64,000 nt of DNA from Enterococcus mediterraneensis (GTDB taxonomy: Bacteria; Bacillota; Bacilli; Lactobacillales; Enterococcaceae), in assembly GCF_900604485.1 (NCBI RefSeq), contig NZ_UWOP01000001.1, forward strand, positions 853,501-917,500, in the 5' to 3' direction. The translations under genes and the position numbers were made by a program. Shown here in pieces: positions 1 to 9,512 of this stretch; positions within the stretch are counted from its first letter, which is position 1, and each line of letters starts with the position of its first letter. Below the pieces are notes generated by a model. That model was not told the DNA's origin, made no database searches, and worked only from the letters and a program-made list of their open reading frames with translations.

Positions 1-187
1 TTTCTAAGTCAACGACCACCATATCGGAGGCTTTCATCTCTTCATAACCGACACCGCTTGGTTTGATGACAAAATAGCCGGTCTCTCGATCGAACGCGCT
101 GACATTTCCCCATGTATATTTGATCAGTCCGTGTTTCGGCAGTTCCAAATTCGCTTGAAACACTTCTTCTTTCAGCTGTTCTAACAT
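1..187 (-). CDS. araD: L-ribulose-5-phosphate 4-epimerase, N-terminal part (runs off left edge)
   Basis: Only the first 62 codons are present. The protein opens [20 protein letters not shown] and then shows the class II aldolase/epimerase signature GNVSAFDR and the substrate-loop motif KPSGVGY. This family converts L-ribulose-5-P to D-xylulose-5-P in cytoplasmic arabinose catabolism. It follows araB on the same strand after an 18-base gap containing an AGGA-type ribosome site, so it is almost certainly cotranscribed with araB. The 3' part, and whether araA follows, lies outside the window. Confidence 0.9.
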   Translation of the reverse strand, partial: MLEQLKEEVFQANLELPKHGLIKYTWGNVSAFDRETGYFVIKPSGVGYEEMKASDMVVVDLE

Positions 188-205
188 TTACGTATTCCTC
201 CATTA

Positions 206-1798
206 TTAAATCAATTTATCGACAGCGCTTTTCTCAATAGCGATCCCTTCGCGATACCGTTCAACGAAGATTTCGTATCCTTTCAGATCTTCTTCTGTCG
301 GTTCAATCGTTACTCCTTGATCTTCACCGAATACTTGATAATCCAAGAAAGAACCCAAGTCCATGCCGTCTTTGTTGCTCATATAGCTTGCCAACAAAGC
401 GATCCCCCATGCGCCGCCTTCTCCAGCAGTCTTCATGACCGTGACCGGCGCTTCCATTGCCGCCGCTAAGATCCGCTGCCCAACTTCCGGAGTTTTGAAA
501 ATACCGCCGTGACCGATCAATCGATCGATTTGGATATCTTCTGCTTTTAAAATCTCCATACCGATCCGCATTGCACCGAATGCACTGGCTAAATGAACCC
601 GCATAAAGTTCGCCAGATTGAAATTGCTGTCTGGTTTACGTACAAACAGCGGTCTGCCTTCGCTTACACCAGTAATATTTTCACCGGAAAAATAGCCGTA
701 AGATAATAATCCGCCGCAATCACTGTCGCCTTTTAGTGCTTCTTGGAACAATACCGAAAACAGTTTTTCTCGACTGACATCTAAACCCAGTGCTTGGGTA
801 AACTCTTCAAAGATTTTGACCCAAGCATTGATATCTGAAGAACAATTATTTGTATGGACCATTCCGACCAGATCACCGGACGGCGTTGTGACCATGTCGA
901 TTTCTGGATACACTTTTTGCAATTCTTTTTCTAAAACGATCATCGCAAACGCAGAAGTTCCTGCTGAAATATTTCCAGTACGTTTAGCGACACTGTTAGT
1001 GGCCACCATCCCTGTACCGGCGTCTCCTTCCGGCGGACAAAGCGGGATACCCGGCTGCAGCGTACCAGTCGGATCGATCAGATACGCACCGTCTTGCGTC
1101 AGCGTTCCTCCTTGATCTCCTGCGAGTAAAACTGTTGGCAATATCGTGTTCAGATCCAGTTCAACACTTTCTTTTTCCAATAATTTTTGAAAAATAGCGA
1201 CCATTTCCTGATTATAATTTTTTGTTTCGATATCGATAGGGAACATACCTGATGCATCGCCGATCCCTAAAACTTTTTCTCCTGTCAGCTGCCAGTGGAC
1301 ATATCCGGCCAATGTAGTCAGGAAATTGACATCGCTTACATGTTGCTCCTTGTTTAAAACAGCTTGATAAAGATGCGCAATACTCCAACGCTGAGGGATA
1401 TTATACTGAAATACTTCCGTTAATTTCTTCTCCGCTTCTTCAGTGATAGAATTGCGCCAAGTTCTAAAAGGAACTAACAAACGATCTTCTTTATCAAAAG
1501 CCATATATCCATGCATCATGGCACTAAAGCCAATCGATCCGATCTTTGTTAATGTTTCGCCATATTCTTCGAAAACTTCCGCTGCCATTTTTCGATAACT
1601 TACTCTCAAGCCCTTCCAGACGTCATCCAAAGAATAGGTCCAAATACCGTTTTCTAATTGATTTTCCCATTCGTAACTGCCTGATGCGATCGGCGTAAAG
1701 TTCGAACCAATCAGTACTGCTTTGATACGCGTTGAACCGAATTCGATTCCTAACGATGTTCGTCCATCCATGATGTCGAGTTTTGTTTGGGCTTTCAT
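206..1798 (-). CDS. araB: L-ribulokinase, FGGY family
   Basis: A 530-residue FGGY carbohydrate kinase. The N-terminus has the ATPase phosphate-1 loop ([13 protein letters not shown], about residues 17-29) and a second nucleotide segment around GDAGTGM, followed by a long C-terminal FGGY domain. It resembles the lactobacillar AraB type rather than the enterobacterial type. Function by family: phosphorylation of L-ribulose. Neighbours araD (downstream) and AraR boxes (upstream) fix the pathway. The start is not settled: the ATG at 1798 has a strong GGAGGGG about 21 bases upstream, too far for normal initiation, while in-frame ATT codons at 1813 and 1816 are 8 and 5 bases from it. An ATG AAA TGA mini-frame overlaps the annotated ATG. 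Confidence 0.9.
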   Translation of the reverse strand: MKAQTKLDIMDGRTSLGIEFGSTRIKAVLIGSNFTPIASGSYEWENQLENGIWTYSLDDVWKGLRVSYRKMAAEVFEEYGETLTKIGSIGFSAMMHGYMAFDKEDRLLVPFRTWRNSITEEAEKKLTEVFQYNIPQRWSIAHLYQAVLNKEQHVSDVNFLTTLAGYVHWQLTGEKVLGIGDASGMFPIDIETKNYNQEMVAIFQKLLEKESVELDLNTILPTVLLAGDQGGTLTQDGAYLIDPTGTLQPGIPLCPPEGDAGTGMVATNSVAKRTGNISAGTSAFAMIVLEKELQKVYPEIDMVTTPSGDLVGMVHTNNCSSDINAWVKIFEEFTQALGLDVSREKLFSVLFQEALKGDSDCGGLLSYGYFSGENITGVSEGRPLFVRKPDSNFNLANFMRVHLASAFGAMRIGMEILKAEDIQIDRLIGHGGIFKTPEVGQRILAAAMEAPVTVMKTAGEGGAWGIALLASYMSNKDGMDLGSFLDYQVFGEDQGVTIEPTEEDLKGYEIFVERYREGIAIEKSAVDKLI

Positions 1799-1848
1799 TT
1801 CATTCGTTGTAATAATGATCCCCTCCTTGTGATCTAACTGATACTCAT

Positions 1849-1903
1849 ATTGTACTTTTTGTGTACGTACATGTCAATATAATTTTAAGGTTTTGTACGT
1901 ACA
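1849..1903 (-). promoter_or_regulatory. araB promoter with two AraR operators
   Basis: Reading the minus strand there is a -35 TTGACA (1872-1877), a 17-base spacer and a -10 TACAAT (1849-1854). The palindrome TGTACGTACA occurs twice, at 1862-1871 (entirely inside the spacer) and at 1894-1903 upstream of the -35, with centres 32 bases apart, about three helical turns. The Bacillus AraR consensus is ATTTGTACGTACAAAT, so both cores match. The arrangement implies repression by blocking RNA polymerase, probably with cooperative binding to both sites. Confidence 0.85.
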
Positions 1904-1964
1904 TATAAACGAACAATCATTTGCTGAATAGCTTTCTTGTATATAAAAGATCTCCTCTCAATAC

Positions 1965-2005
1965 AAAAAACACCGAGGCCGGACATTTCTGTCCAGCCTC
2001 AGTGT
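1965..2005 (-). terminator. terminator after the prtP transcript
   Basis: A near-perfect hairpin (1970-1985 with 1990-2005, arms around CGAGGCCGGACA and TGTCCAGCCTC) followed on the minus strand by a run of six T. It ends transcription coming from prtP, about 180 bases beyond the stop codon. Confidence 0.85.
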
Positions 2006-2090
2006 CGTAACACATCTCCTACAAAGCGGGATTACCGCTCTTGAGCACTCTGAGATGAGTTTTGATAGTTGTATCCTCCCTGTTTCAAAA
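2006..2090 (-). ncRNA. candidate structured RNA between prtP and its terminator
   Basis: The region shows nested inverted repeats: an outer CATCTC (2013-2018) with GAGATG (2052-2057) and an inner AGCGG (2025-2029) with CCGCT (2035-2039). On the minus strand it is directly followed by the strong terminator at 1965-2005, so a compact RNA of roughly 110-130 bases could end there. I do not recognise the family. It could be the 3' untranslated region of prtP, a processed 3'-UTR small RNA, or an independent gene; no convincing separate promoter was found. Confidence 0.35.
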
Positions 2091-2183
2091 ACAAACCTCT
2101 GTTCTTTATTTTTACAGGAAGATATCTTTTGTAATTGATCATTCTACCATCAAGATGAAAGAAAATTTTTAGAATGGGCCGCT

Positions 2184-5100
2184 TCAGTTTTTATCAGAAG
2201 TTTTTTTGTTTTTCTTCCGTAAGGTAAAGAAACCGAAGACACTTGTCAATAATGCGACGATACCTGCTGTTACAAGATTATTCTCGATTGCGTCGCTCAA
2301 TTTAGGTAATTTTTTACCGCCTGTATCGCTTGTAACAGCGATATTCGTGTTATTACCATTAGATGGGACTTGAGCTTTTGGCGCAGTTGTCTTTCCAGAA
2401 TGATTACCGGAACCATTGTTTACATCACTGGAAACCCCTGTTCCAACATCAGATGAGTCAGTAGATGAATCACCTGTGTTGCCAGCTTCATTGTCTCCTT
2501 CAGCCCCTGCTTTAGGAGTTTTGTTTTCTGGATCAGTCGTTGGCGTCGTGCCAACTTTACCTTCTGCATCTTCATCTGTTGACGAAGGTGTAGTTACTGG
2601 CTCGTCTTCTGATGAAGCGGTATTAGATGGTTCTGTTGGTTCTGTTGGTTCTGCGGACTCTGATGGCTCCGTTGGTTCTGTTGAGTCTGATGGTTCCGTT
2701 GGTTCTGTTGGTTTTTCCACCAGCGATGCCAAGGCTTGTTCAAGTGCTGTTTTGGCATTCGTAAGTTCTTCCGCCGTACTTGCAGGATCAGCAAGAAGTG
2801 CTTTGGCGGTTGCAAGTGCCCGAGACAATGCGGAAGCTGTTTCCGGTGTGTAATCTGCAGCTTGTGCAACAGTTTGTTCAGCTTGTGCAGCTAGTTGTTC
2901 CAATTCTGCTCTTATTGCTTGGATTGCTTGTGCATCAGCTGTTGATTGCAATACTAAGCCGTCTATTGCTGCTTGCAATGTAGTTTGGGCAGTTGCGTAT
3001 TCTTCCTCAGTTGCGCCTTCCTTGGCGATGACTGTCTTCGCTGCTTCCAAGGCTTGCTGCAATATTGCTGCACTATCAGCAGTATATTCACCTTCTTGTT
3101 TTTGTGCTGATTCTACTAAAGCAATCAACGCTGCTTTCGCATCAGCCAATGGGTCTTCTGTTGCTTCCGGTTTGACAACCAGTCCATCAAATGCTGTTTG
3201 CAATGCTGATTGGCTTTCTGCAATAGAAGCTAATGTTGCATCTGGATCCGCTAATACCGCTTCAGCTGCAGTCAATGCTTCTGCTAGGGCTGACAGGGAT
3301 TCTTCAGTGTAAACTCCATCTATTGCTTTTGTTTTGTCTACCAAAGCAGTCAATTCAGCTTTCGCCGCATCGCGTGAGGTCTGAGGTTCATAATAAACTA
3401 CTACCGTTTGATAAACTACATTTCCCATGTAATCCGCAACACCGACTTCAAGAACATTCTTGCCTTCCTTCAATTGGACATCTTGAGTAAATGTCTGCTT
3501 GTTTCCTTCAGAATCATTGAAACTGACATCGCCCCAACTTGTTTTTATATTGTCGCCATTTACATAAAGATCAAGATATTTCAGATTATCTGAAACAGTT
3601 CCGCTGAGGGTATAGGTAGGATCAGAAGTATAAACAGGTTCTTCAGTTGGATTGTCCAGCGTTAAAGTAGGCAATACGACATCTAAACTAAAGCTTAGCG
3701 CTTCTTGATAACTATTTATTTCATAATAAGAATCATTCAATACGATCGTAAATGGTTTTTGTCCAACTTGTCCTACAGGAAGAACCGCTGTAAAGCTCGT
3801 TCCATCCGCTGAACGTTCTACATAATTTTTACCGCTAGCATCAATGATCTCAAATTCTTGATAGTTATGTTTCAATGTACCTTCCACAGTAACTGTTCCG
3901 CTCTCTGCATCATAATATGGTGTATCAGAAAAGACATAGTTAGCGCCCAATTTTACTCCATTAGTAAAGGTGAATGCATTTGTCAACGGATCTTTATCTT
4001 TGGTTGTTGATTTGACTGTTTGTTCGCTCGTTGTTTCGTTGCCATCAGCATCTGTTACTACGACACTGAGTTCGTTGTCGCCATTTACTATAGGTACCGT
4101 TGCAGTAAATTTGCCATCCTCAACAGTTGCTTCAACCGTTTGATCACCATTTACGACTGTGACATTTGTTACATCTTCGCTGACTGTCCCTGTTACGGTA
4201 ACGTGATCTTCAGAAGTTCCTGTTGCGCCGTTATCAATAGTGAATGTGACAGTTGGTTGCGCTAGTTGCACTTGTGTCTTCAGCTCTTTGACTGGATGTT
4301 GATGTGCAGCATCCGTGTATAAGTTTACAGATAAAGCATAATCAGCTGCATCAAGAGGAACATTTACTACAAAGTTTTGCTGATCGGCATCATATTTGAC
4401 TTCTAGTGATTGTACATCGCCGTTTTTGTCAACATATGTTCCAAACAACTCATGTGGATAGCTTCCACTGATAGTATAAGAATACGTTCCATCTTCATTT
4501 GGTTCCACAGCATCGTTTGCTTCTGACAACACCTCTGGTAATTGAGGACCATCTAAAACCAACCCAAAGGAAACTTCTCCAGGTTTTTGAGCTTTTCCTA
4601 ACTCATCCGCATAGTTCGCTGCATTATCTTCTACGTATAACTCCAAATTATTGTTACCGGCAGCTAATGTTGCCGCTTGCTCTTCGCTTAACGGTACACG
4701 AACCTTAGTAAAGCCTTCTTCCGCTTTACCAATTACTTCATAGGTTCCTTGATACAATACGCCATTGACCATTGTGGCTGCAAATTGATTGATATCAAGT
4801 CCGCTAAATGTATCTTTCGCTTCAGCAGTCAAATAATACTGTGTTCCTTTGTCCGTTGTTTGCGCCACAAGATCGAAACCTCGTAATTCCGGCGCTTGGG
4901 TATCAACTTTCACTGGTATTTCGATTGTTTGACGTTCACTTCCTTGATCCGGCAGTGCAGATACCCGATAAGTATATTGACCATCTGGTGCTACTTCATA
5001 TTCTCCAGTTTCTTGATTGTAGAGACTACCATCCCAACCAGAGAATGTTGGCAGTACCCAACGGCCTTCGTTTGCATACCAATAAGCTTTTTCAGCACTA

Positions 5101-7865
5101 GCATATTCAGAAGGCTGTGCCACTACATTGCCTTTTTCATCGAGAATTTCAATTTTGATATCCCGTGCATTACGGAATGTATAAAATTGTCCTTCAAAAG
5201 AGGCTCTGGCACTATCTTCCGTTGGTGAAAATGCGATAGCTTCCGGTAATACCTCTTGTGACGCGAAATCATAACCCATTTGAACTCCATCTGAACCAAT
5301 CAACTGGGTGAATCCTGTATATACATTATCAACGAGATTATCAAAAATTGGAAGTTTATCCCAATTCCCATAGTATCCCATGTAAGGCATATTGAGACTT
5401 GTTCCATCAGAAGCTGCGAAATTCAAATAACCTTCCACATACTGATTCTCTTTAAATCCATCTGGCAGTTGAAGTGTGAAAGTTGCAGATACAGATTCAC
5501 CGGCAGGTACAACGATTTCTGGATTCTCTCCTGTAATTGAAGCACCTTCAATCTTTTTATCATATAAAGCAGCACTTTTAGGATCTGTCGCTGAAGTATA
5601 GATCGCGTCCGTATCCTCATTTTCTTCCATATGGTAAGTCAAACTTTTATCTGTTCGATTTGTGAAAGTAAGTGTGAAAGCTTTTTCTTTGGTATTAAAT
5701 GATCGTAACTCTACCGCAGGATATCCTTCTTGCGAAACAACTGTAGTTGGGTTTGTTTCAAGTGCTGTAATTGCAGCATCTACATCCAATAAACCAGCAC
5801 CTTGACGACGTGGAGATACGATTGCGTTGTCATATTTATCGTCATTGATTGGTTTTGCCGTATTCATTTGGATTGCTTTTAAAAACATCGTCAATTCTGA
5901 ACCGGACATTTTTTGGTATTGTTCATAAAATGGATTGTCTTTATTCTTGATTGCTTGCATCAATAATGCCTGAGATCCAGCAGTGAATGGTGCGGCCATC
6001 GATGTTCCTGACATATTAGTATAAGAATCATTATTTTGTGTTGACCAGATTTGTCCACCAGGTGCCGTGATATCTGGTTTAAATGAAAGGTCTGGTGTTG
6101 GACCATATGATGTAAAGGTAGACATCTTATCAGCGTCATATAAAACATTATCAGACTCTTTCGCAGTAAATTTAGCGGTGAAAACAGCAGATGGATTGTT
6201 TTCTAAATAAGTAATTAACGAAGCACCGTCTTTTGTCGATAACCCAAATGTCGATAGAGTCGGATCAAGTTGAATTGAAGTCAATGGTGTATCTTCAGTA
6301 ATATCACCTTTATTATCTACAATGATCAATCCTACCGCACCAGCAGCTTTTGCGTTTGCTTGTTTTTCTGTAAACGCCAAATCACCACGTTTCACAACTG
6401 CGACTTTTCCTTTGACGTCATCTGTGTAATCCTCCGGTTTGCCGAGACCAACATTGCCTGCTGCATCTCGTGCAACATAAAATTTCTTGCCATCAAATAC
6501 ATTCGTATCTGCTTGAGGAGATAATTGGACGATTTCTTGATCCAAAATAACTTCACCGTCTGAAGAAAGTGTCAATACAGGATTTGTCGTGGTTACATTT
6601 TCTGCAGATGCCACAGTTAAGGCATCTCGCGCAGTACCTGGAGAACCGACTGTTGCCATATCACTCGCCACGGGATCTCCGCCAAAGTAGTCAACACTCG
6701 TTCCGTCTGTGAGAGAATTCGTCGTACCGGCATTCCCAGCTGATATAACTGCTGCTGTACCGGCTTCAGTGGCATTACGTACCGCTGCTATTTCTGGATC
6801 TTCTAATGTTTGATAGCCGGCAGTTGAACCAAGTGACATATTCAATACATCGGCTCCTATTTTCGCGGAATCCTCGATTGCCGCAACAACGGTATCTGTT
6901 CCGGTCGTAGCGGACGTATCAGAGTTTGTGAATACCTTCATCGCTAATAATTGTGCCTCAGGAGCTACACCCACAACCGAACTGGTCGAATCGCTCCCGG
7001 TACCATTCGCACCAATGATCCCTGCTACGTGCATTCCGTGCTGTTCCACCGGATCATCATCGTAAACAAAGCGACTATTGCCATCCGCGTAGTTGTAACC
7101 GTAAGGAACTTTAGGAGTAAAATAGGCACCATGTCCTACTTCTTCAGTAAAAGATTCGACATCTTCTTCCGTTAATTTGACGTTTTTTTCATCGCTTAGA
7201 CGCATGTCTTTATGATTAGGATCAATCCCTGTATCAATAACTGAAACAACAGTCTGTTCACCTTTATATTTATAATTGGACCAGACAGTCTGTACATTTG
7301 CCATGCTATTCGCATGTACTTCAGTTGTGTAATAAACTTTAGCAACAGTCACAGCTTTCACACCGGAAAGTCGCTTCAACTTATCGAGATCCTTCACTTT
7401 GACCTTTGTGGAGAATCCGTTGACCACATAACCATAGCTTTCACCAACACCTTGATGAGTGATCGCTCGTACTTGATCTTTTAATTTTGCTTGTTTTGCG
7501 ATTACTTTTTCTGATTCCTGCTGGATCTCTGCAGTACTTGAATAATTTTTAACCAAAGTACCGTTTTCAGCGGCTGGCTGTTCAGCTAACTGTACGATAA
7601 CATCGACATACATATCATCCGCTTGCTCAGCAGTAAGATTTTCATAATCTACACCTTTAGCGGCTAATTGTGCCGCGATTGCTGTTTTAGCGTCTACCTG
7701 TGTGACTGCCTCTACCGCAGTTGATGCTGATCGAGTACTTTGGACCTCTTCATTTATCGCAGCTTGTGCCTGTGTCTCAGCAGATGTTCCCACAGCAAGT
7801 CCGCTTAAAACCGCTGTACTGCTAAGTACCAACGCATAATATTTCCCTCTTTTTTTCATTCGCAA
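2184..7865 (-). CDS. prtP: cell-envelope subtilisin-like proteinase (lactocepin/PrtP type)
   Basis: A very large 1893-residue S8 peptidase. In order: signal peptide (about 1-36), I9-type propeptide (about 85-180), catalytic domain with Asp211 (VIDTGIDPNHKD), His276 (EQHGMHVAG), oxyanion Asn378 and Ser622 (MSGTSMAAP), an inserted PA domain (about 455-570), Fn3-like A/B regions, Ig/Big-type domains, three FIVAR-type three-helix repeats near the C-terminus, a low-complexity PTEPS tract, and a terminal membrane helix with a basic tail. By family it cleaves proteins outside the cell to supply peptides. The anchor reads LPKLSD instead of LPxTG. It diverges from a prtM-like foldase gene, the classical lactococcal arrangement. 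Start supported by GGAGG. Confidence 0.93.
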   Translation of the reverse strand: MRMKKRGKYYALVLSSTAVLSGLAVGTSAETQAQAAINEEVQSTRSASTAVEAVTQVDAKTAIAAQLAAKGVDYENLTAEQADDMYVDVIVQLAEQPAAENGTLVKNYSSTAEIQQESEKVIAKQAKLKDQVRAITHQGVGESYGYVVNGFSTKVKVKDLDKLKRLSGVKAVTVAKVYYTTEVHANSMANVQTVWSNYKYKGEQTVVSVIDTGIDPNHKDMRLSDEKNVKLTEEDVESFTEEVGHGAYFTPKVPYGYNYADGNSRFVYDDDPVEQHGMHVAGIIGANGTGSDSTSSVVGVAPEAQLLAMKVFTNSDTSATTGTDTVVAAIEDSAKIGADVLNMSLGSTAGYQTLEDPEIAAVRNATEAGTAAVISAGNAGTTNSLTDGTSVDYFGGDPVASDMATVGSPGTARDALTVASAENVTTTNPVLTLSSDGEVILDQEIVQLSPQADTNVFDGKKFYVARDAAGNVGLGKPEDYTDDVKGKVAVVKRGDLAFTEKQANAKAAGAVGLIIVDNKGDITEDTPLTSIQLDPTLSTFGLSTKDGASLITYLENNPSAVFTAKFTAKESDNVLYDADKMSTFTSYGPTPDLSFKPDITAPGGQIWSTQNNDSYTNMSGTSMAAPFTAGSQALLMQAIKNKDNPFYEQYQKMSGSELTMFLKAIQMNTAKPINDDKYDNAIVSPRRQGAGLLDVDAAITALETNPTTVVSQEGYPAVELRSFNTKEKAFTLTFTNRTDKSLTYHMEENEDTDAIYTSATDPKSAALYDKKIEGASITGENPEIVVPAGESVSATFTLQLPDGFKENQYVEGYLNFAASDGTSLNMPYMGYYGNWDKLPIFDNLVDNVYTGFTQLIGSDGVQMGYDFASQEVLPEAIAFSPTEDSARASFEGQFYTFRNARDIKIEILDEKGNVVAQPSEYASAEKAYWYANEGRWVLPTFSGWDGSLYNQETGEYEVAPDGQYTYRVSALPDQGSERQTIEIPVKVDTQAPELRGFDLVAQTTDKGTQYYLTAEAKDTFSGLDINQFAATMVNGVLYQGTYEVIGKAEEGFTKVRVPLSEEQAATLAAGNNNLELYVEDNAANYADELGKAQKPGEVSFGLVLDGPQLPEVLSEANDAVEPNEDGTYSYTISGSYPHELFGTYVDKNGDVQSLEVKYDADQQNFVVNVPLDAADYALSVNLYTDAAHQHPVKELKTQVQLAQPTVTFTIDNGATGTSEDHVTVTGTVSEDVTNVTVVNGDQTVEATVEDGKFTATVPIVNGDNELSVVVTDADGNETTSEQTVKSTTKDKDPLTNAFTFTNGVKLGANYVFSDTPYYDAESGTVTVEGTLKHNYQEFEIIDASGKNYVERSADGTSFTAVLPVGQVGQKPFTIVLNDSYYEINSYQEALSFSLDVVLPTLTLDNPTEEPVYTSDPTYTLSGTVSDNLKYLDLYVNGDNIKTSWGDVSFNDSEGNKQTFTQDVQLKEGKNVLEVGVADYMGNVVYQTVVVYYEPQTSRDAAKAELTALVDKTKAIDGVYTEESLSALAEALTAAEAVLADPDATLASIAESQSALQTAFDGLVVKPEATEDPLADAKAALIALVESAQKQEGEYTADSAAILQQALEAAKTVIAKEGATEEEYATAQTTLQAAIDGLVLQSTADAQAIQAIRAELEQLAAQAEQTVAQAADYTPETASALSRALATAKALLADPASTAEELTNAKTALEQALASLVEKPTEPTEPSDSTEPTEPSESAEPTEPTEPSNTASSEDEPVTTPSSTDEDAEGKVGTTPTTDPENKTPKAGAEGDNEAGNTGDSSTDSSDVGTGVSSDVNNGSGNHSGKTTAPKAQVPSNGNNTNIAVTSDTGGKKLPKLSDAIENNLVTAGIVALLTSVFGFFTLRKKNKKTSDKN

Positions 7866-8353
7866 TCCTCCAACCCTTCACAAAAACACTCTTGCTAATA
7901 TTAAAAAATAATAATTTATGATTATTAAAAAATAATATTAATCTAGATTATAGAACTAATTTTAAAATTTTCAACCTATTTTTTAAATTTTAAATATTCA
8001 GATAATAAATTCGGTTTTTATTGGTTTTATCAGTAAAATTATGAATAAAACCGTTATATGCGCTTCTTTTTGGTATGATTATTTTCTTAACTTGATGATT
8101 CATTTCAATCCATTTTTCCATAACAAAAATTATTGTTTTCGATTTTCTCAAATATAATTATTAAATAATAACTATAATTAAAATAAAAATCATAGTAAAA
8201 ATTATATTCTATCTTTTGTTTTCTGTTTTTTGATAAGAAAATCCTTTTCAGCAAAAAATACATATTTATCGAAAGAATTGCATTGCTTTTTCAAATCAAA
8301 CTAAGTAGAATGTGAACTACAAATTATTTGCAGGAACATAAGGAGATTAGATA
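7866..8353. promoter_or_regulatory. AT-rich divergent control region of prtP and prtM
   Basis: This 488-base gap holds no gene. For prtP (minus strand) I see -35 TTGAAA (7969-7974), a 16-base spacer and -10 TATAAT (7947-7952). In its leader the run ATTATTTTTTAATA is repeated. At 7993-8007, about 20 bases upstream of that -35, AATATTCAGATAATA matches the CodY consensus AATTTTCWGAAAATT at 12 of 15 positions, and a weaker 11/15 candidate lies at 8141-8155. CodY represses the lactococcal proteinase genes when branched-chain amino acids are plentiful, so such control would be logical here, but the high AT content makes chance matches easy. No clear prtM promoter could be assigned. Confidence 0.45.
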
Positions 8354-9253
8354 ATGGGAAAAATAAAGCGTTCTAGTTTGGGTATGTTAACAATTCTTGC
8401 TGCCAGTACAGTAATGGCTGGCTGCACAGCAACAAAAAAAGACGATGCAAAATCGGAAGTGATCGCGAGCTATAATGGCGGTAAAATCACGCAAGCCGAT
8501 TTTTACGAGGAACTAAAAGAAACGCCCTCCAGCAAAACGATTTTGGCTAATATGCTGATTTACGATGCCTTTCAGCAAAAATATGGAGAAGATGTTCCTA
8601 AAAAAGCTGTTGAAAAAGAATATCAGGTATATCAAAAGCAATATGGTGAACAATTCAAGTCTTTTTTAGCTCAAAATAATTTCACCGAAAAATCGTTACG
8701 ACAAAATTTGCGTTTAAATCTGCTGTCTGTTGTTGCATTAAAAGAACTGAAAAAAGTTCCTGAGTCCGAACTTAAGAAACAGTGGGAAAACTATCAGCCT
8801 GAACTGACCGTTCAACACTTGCTGACAACAGACGAAGCGACTGCCAAATCTGTTGTAAAAGAACTAGACAATGGAACAGATTTTGCCAAACTAATACAAG
8901 AATACTCGGTTGATAACAAATCTAAAAATAACGAAGGAACTATAAAATTAACAGCTACTGACAAAGCGTATGATTCTTCATTCAAAGATGCTGCCTACAA
9001 ACTGAAGACTGGAAAATACACTACCGAACCAGTTAAAGTTTCAAATGGATATGAAGTCATCAAACTGGTCGAAAAACCTGAAAAAGGCAAGTACGAAGAC
9101 CATAAAAAAGACTTGAAAGAACAAGTTTACGCAGATTGGCAACGTAATACCACAATCATGCAAGGCGTTATCCAAACAGTCCTCAAAGAATCAAATATTA
9201 AAATTACAGATCAAGAATTAAAAGATGCATTAGCTGGATATATCGATTTATAA
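8354..9253 (+). CDS. prtM: PrsA/PrtM-like extracellular foldase lipoprotein
   Basis: A 299-residue lipoprotein with signal peptide and lipobox ending MAGC (Cys24). A SurA-like N-terminal region is followed by a parvulin-like segment at about 150-245 (VQHLL...DFAKLIQEYSVD...GYEVIKL) and a C-terminal helix region. Several parvulin active-site positions are altered (GYEVI where active enzymes have GYHII; no glycine-rich GDLGW loop), as in PrtM proteins, so chaperone activity is more likely than isomerase activity. It lies divergent to prtP, and PrtM is known in lactococci to be required for maturation of PrtP. AAGGAG-type ribosome site upstream. It could instead be a general PrsA; the neighbourhood favours a dedicated partner. 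Confidence 0.88.
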   Translation: MGKIKRSSLGMLTILAASTVMAGCTATKKDDAKSEVIASYNGGKITQADFYEELKETPSSKTILANMLIYDAFQQKYGEDVPKKAVEKEYQVYQKQYGEQFKSFLAQNNFTEKSLRQNLRLNLLSVVALKELKKVPESELKKQWENYQPELTVQHLLTTDEATAKSVVKELDNGTDFAKLIQEYSVDNKSKNNEGTIKLTATDKAYDSSFKDAAYKLKTGKYTTEPVKVSNGYEVIKLVEKPEKGKYEDHKKDLKEQVYADWQRNTTIMQGVIQTVLKESNIKITDQELKDALAGYIDL

Positions 9254-9299
9254 TTCCGCTAAAAAGTGCTTATAAAAATAACTGACTAAAACAATAGTA

Positions 9300-9378
9300 G
9301 ACCATGATATAGGGAACTTAATCCAATTATCGTTTGATAGCTGGATGGAAGCAATTTGTATCATGGTCCTATTTTTTT
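9300..9378 (+). terminator. prtM terminator with long loop
   Basis: GACCATGATA (9300-9309) pairs with TATCATGGTC (9359-9368) and is followed by CTATTTTTTT. The loop of about 50 bases may fold further. Placed about 50 bases after the prtM stop. Confidence 0.75.
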
Positions 9379-9399
9379 ATCTACATTTCCGCATTTAGA

Positions 9400-9437
9400 A
9401 AAAAAACACCGAAGCCGAAAAATCCTCGGCTTCGGTG
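9400..9437 (-). terminator. araR terminator
   Basis: CACCGAAGCCGA (9407-9418) pairs perfectly with TCGGCTTCGGTG (9426-9437); on the minus strand the hairpin is followed by seven T. It lies about 75 bases beyond the araR stop. Its stem resembles that of the terminator at 1965-2005 (both begin CACCGARGCCG). Confidence 0.85.
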
Positions 9438-9512
9438 GTTATAAAAAGTATTGTCAGCATCGTTGCATGCTCAATAAAAAACGTCTTTTTGTATGAAAAC
9501 ATCCTATTGGTA

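Noticed and set aside
1965-2090. T-box or tracrRNA-like element downstream of prtP
   Set aside because: No AGGGTGGNACCGCG T-box core and no cas genes or CRISPR repeats in the window.
2594-2730. Short direct repeats of the PTEPS coding region as a CRISPR or minisatellite
   Set aside because: Repeats are in frame, imperfect and code for a cell-wall spacer typical of surface proteins.
2416-2853. Long plus-strand frame rich in Ser, Val and Gly repeats opposite prtP
   Set aside because: It mirrors the low-complexity PTEPS tract of prtP on the other strand, has no ribosome site, and codon use follows the sense gene.
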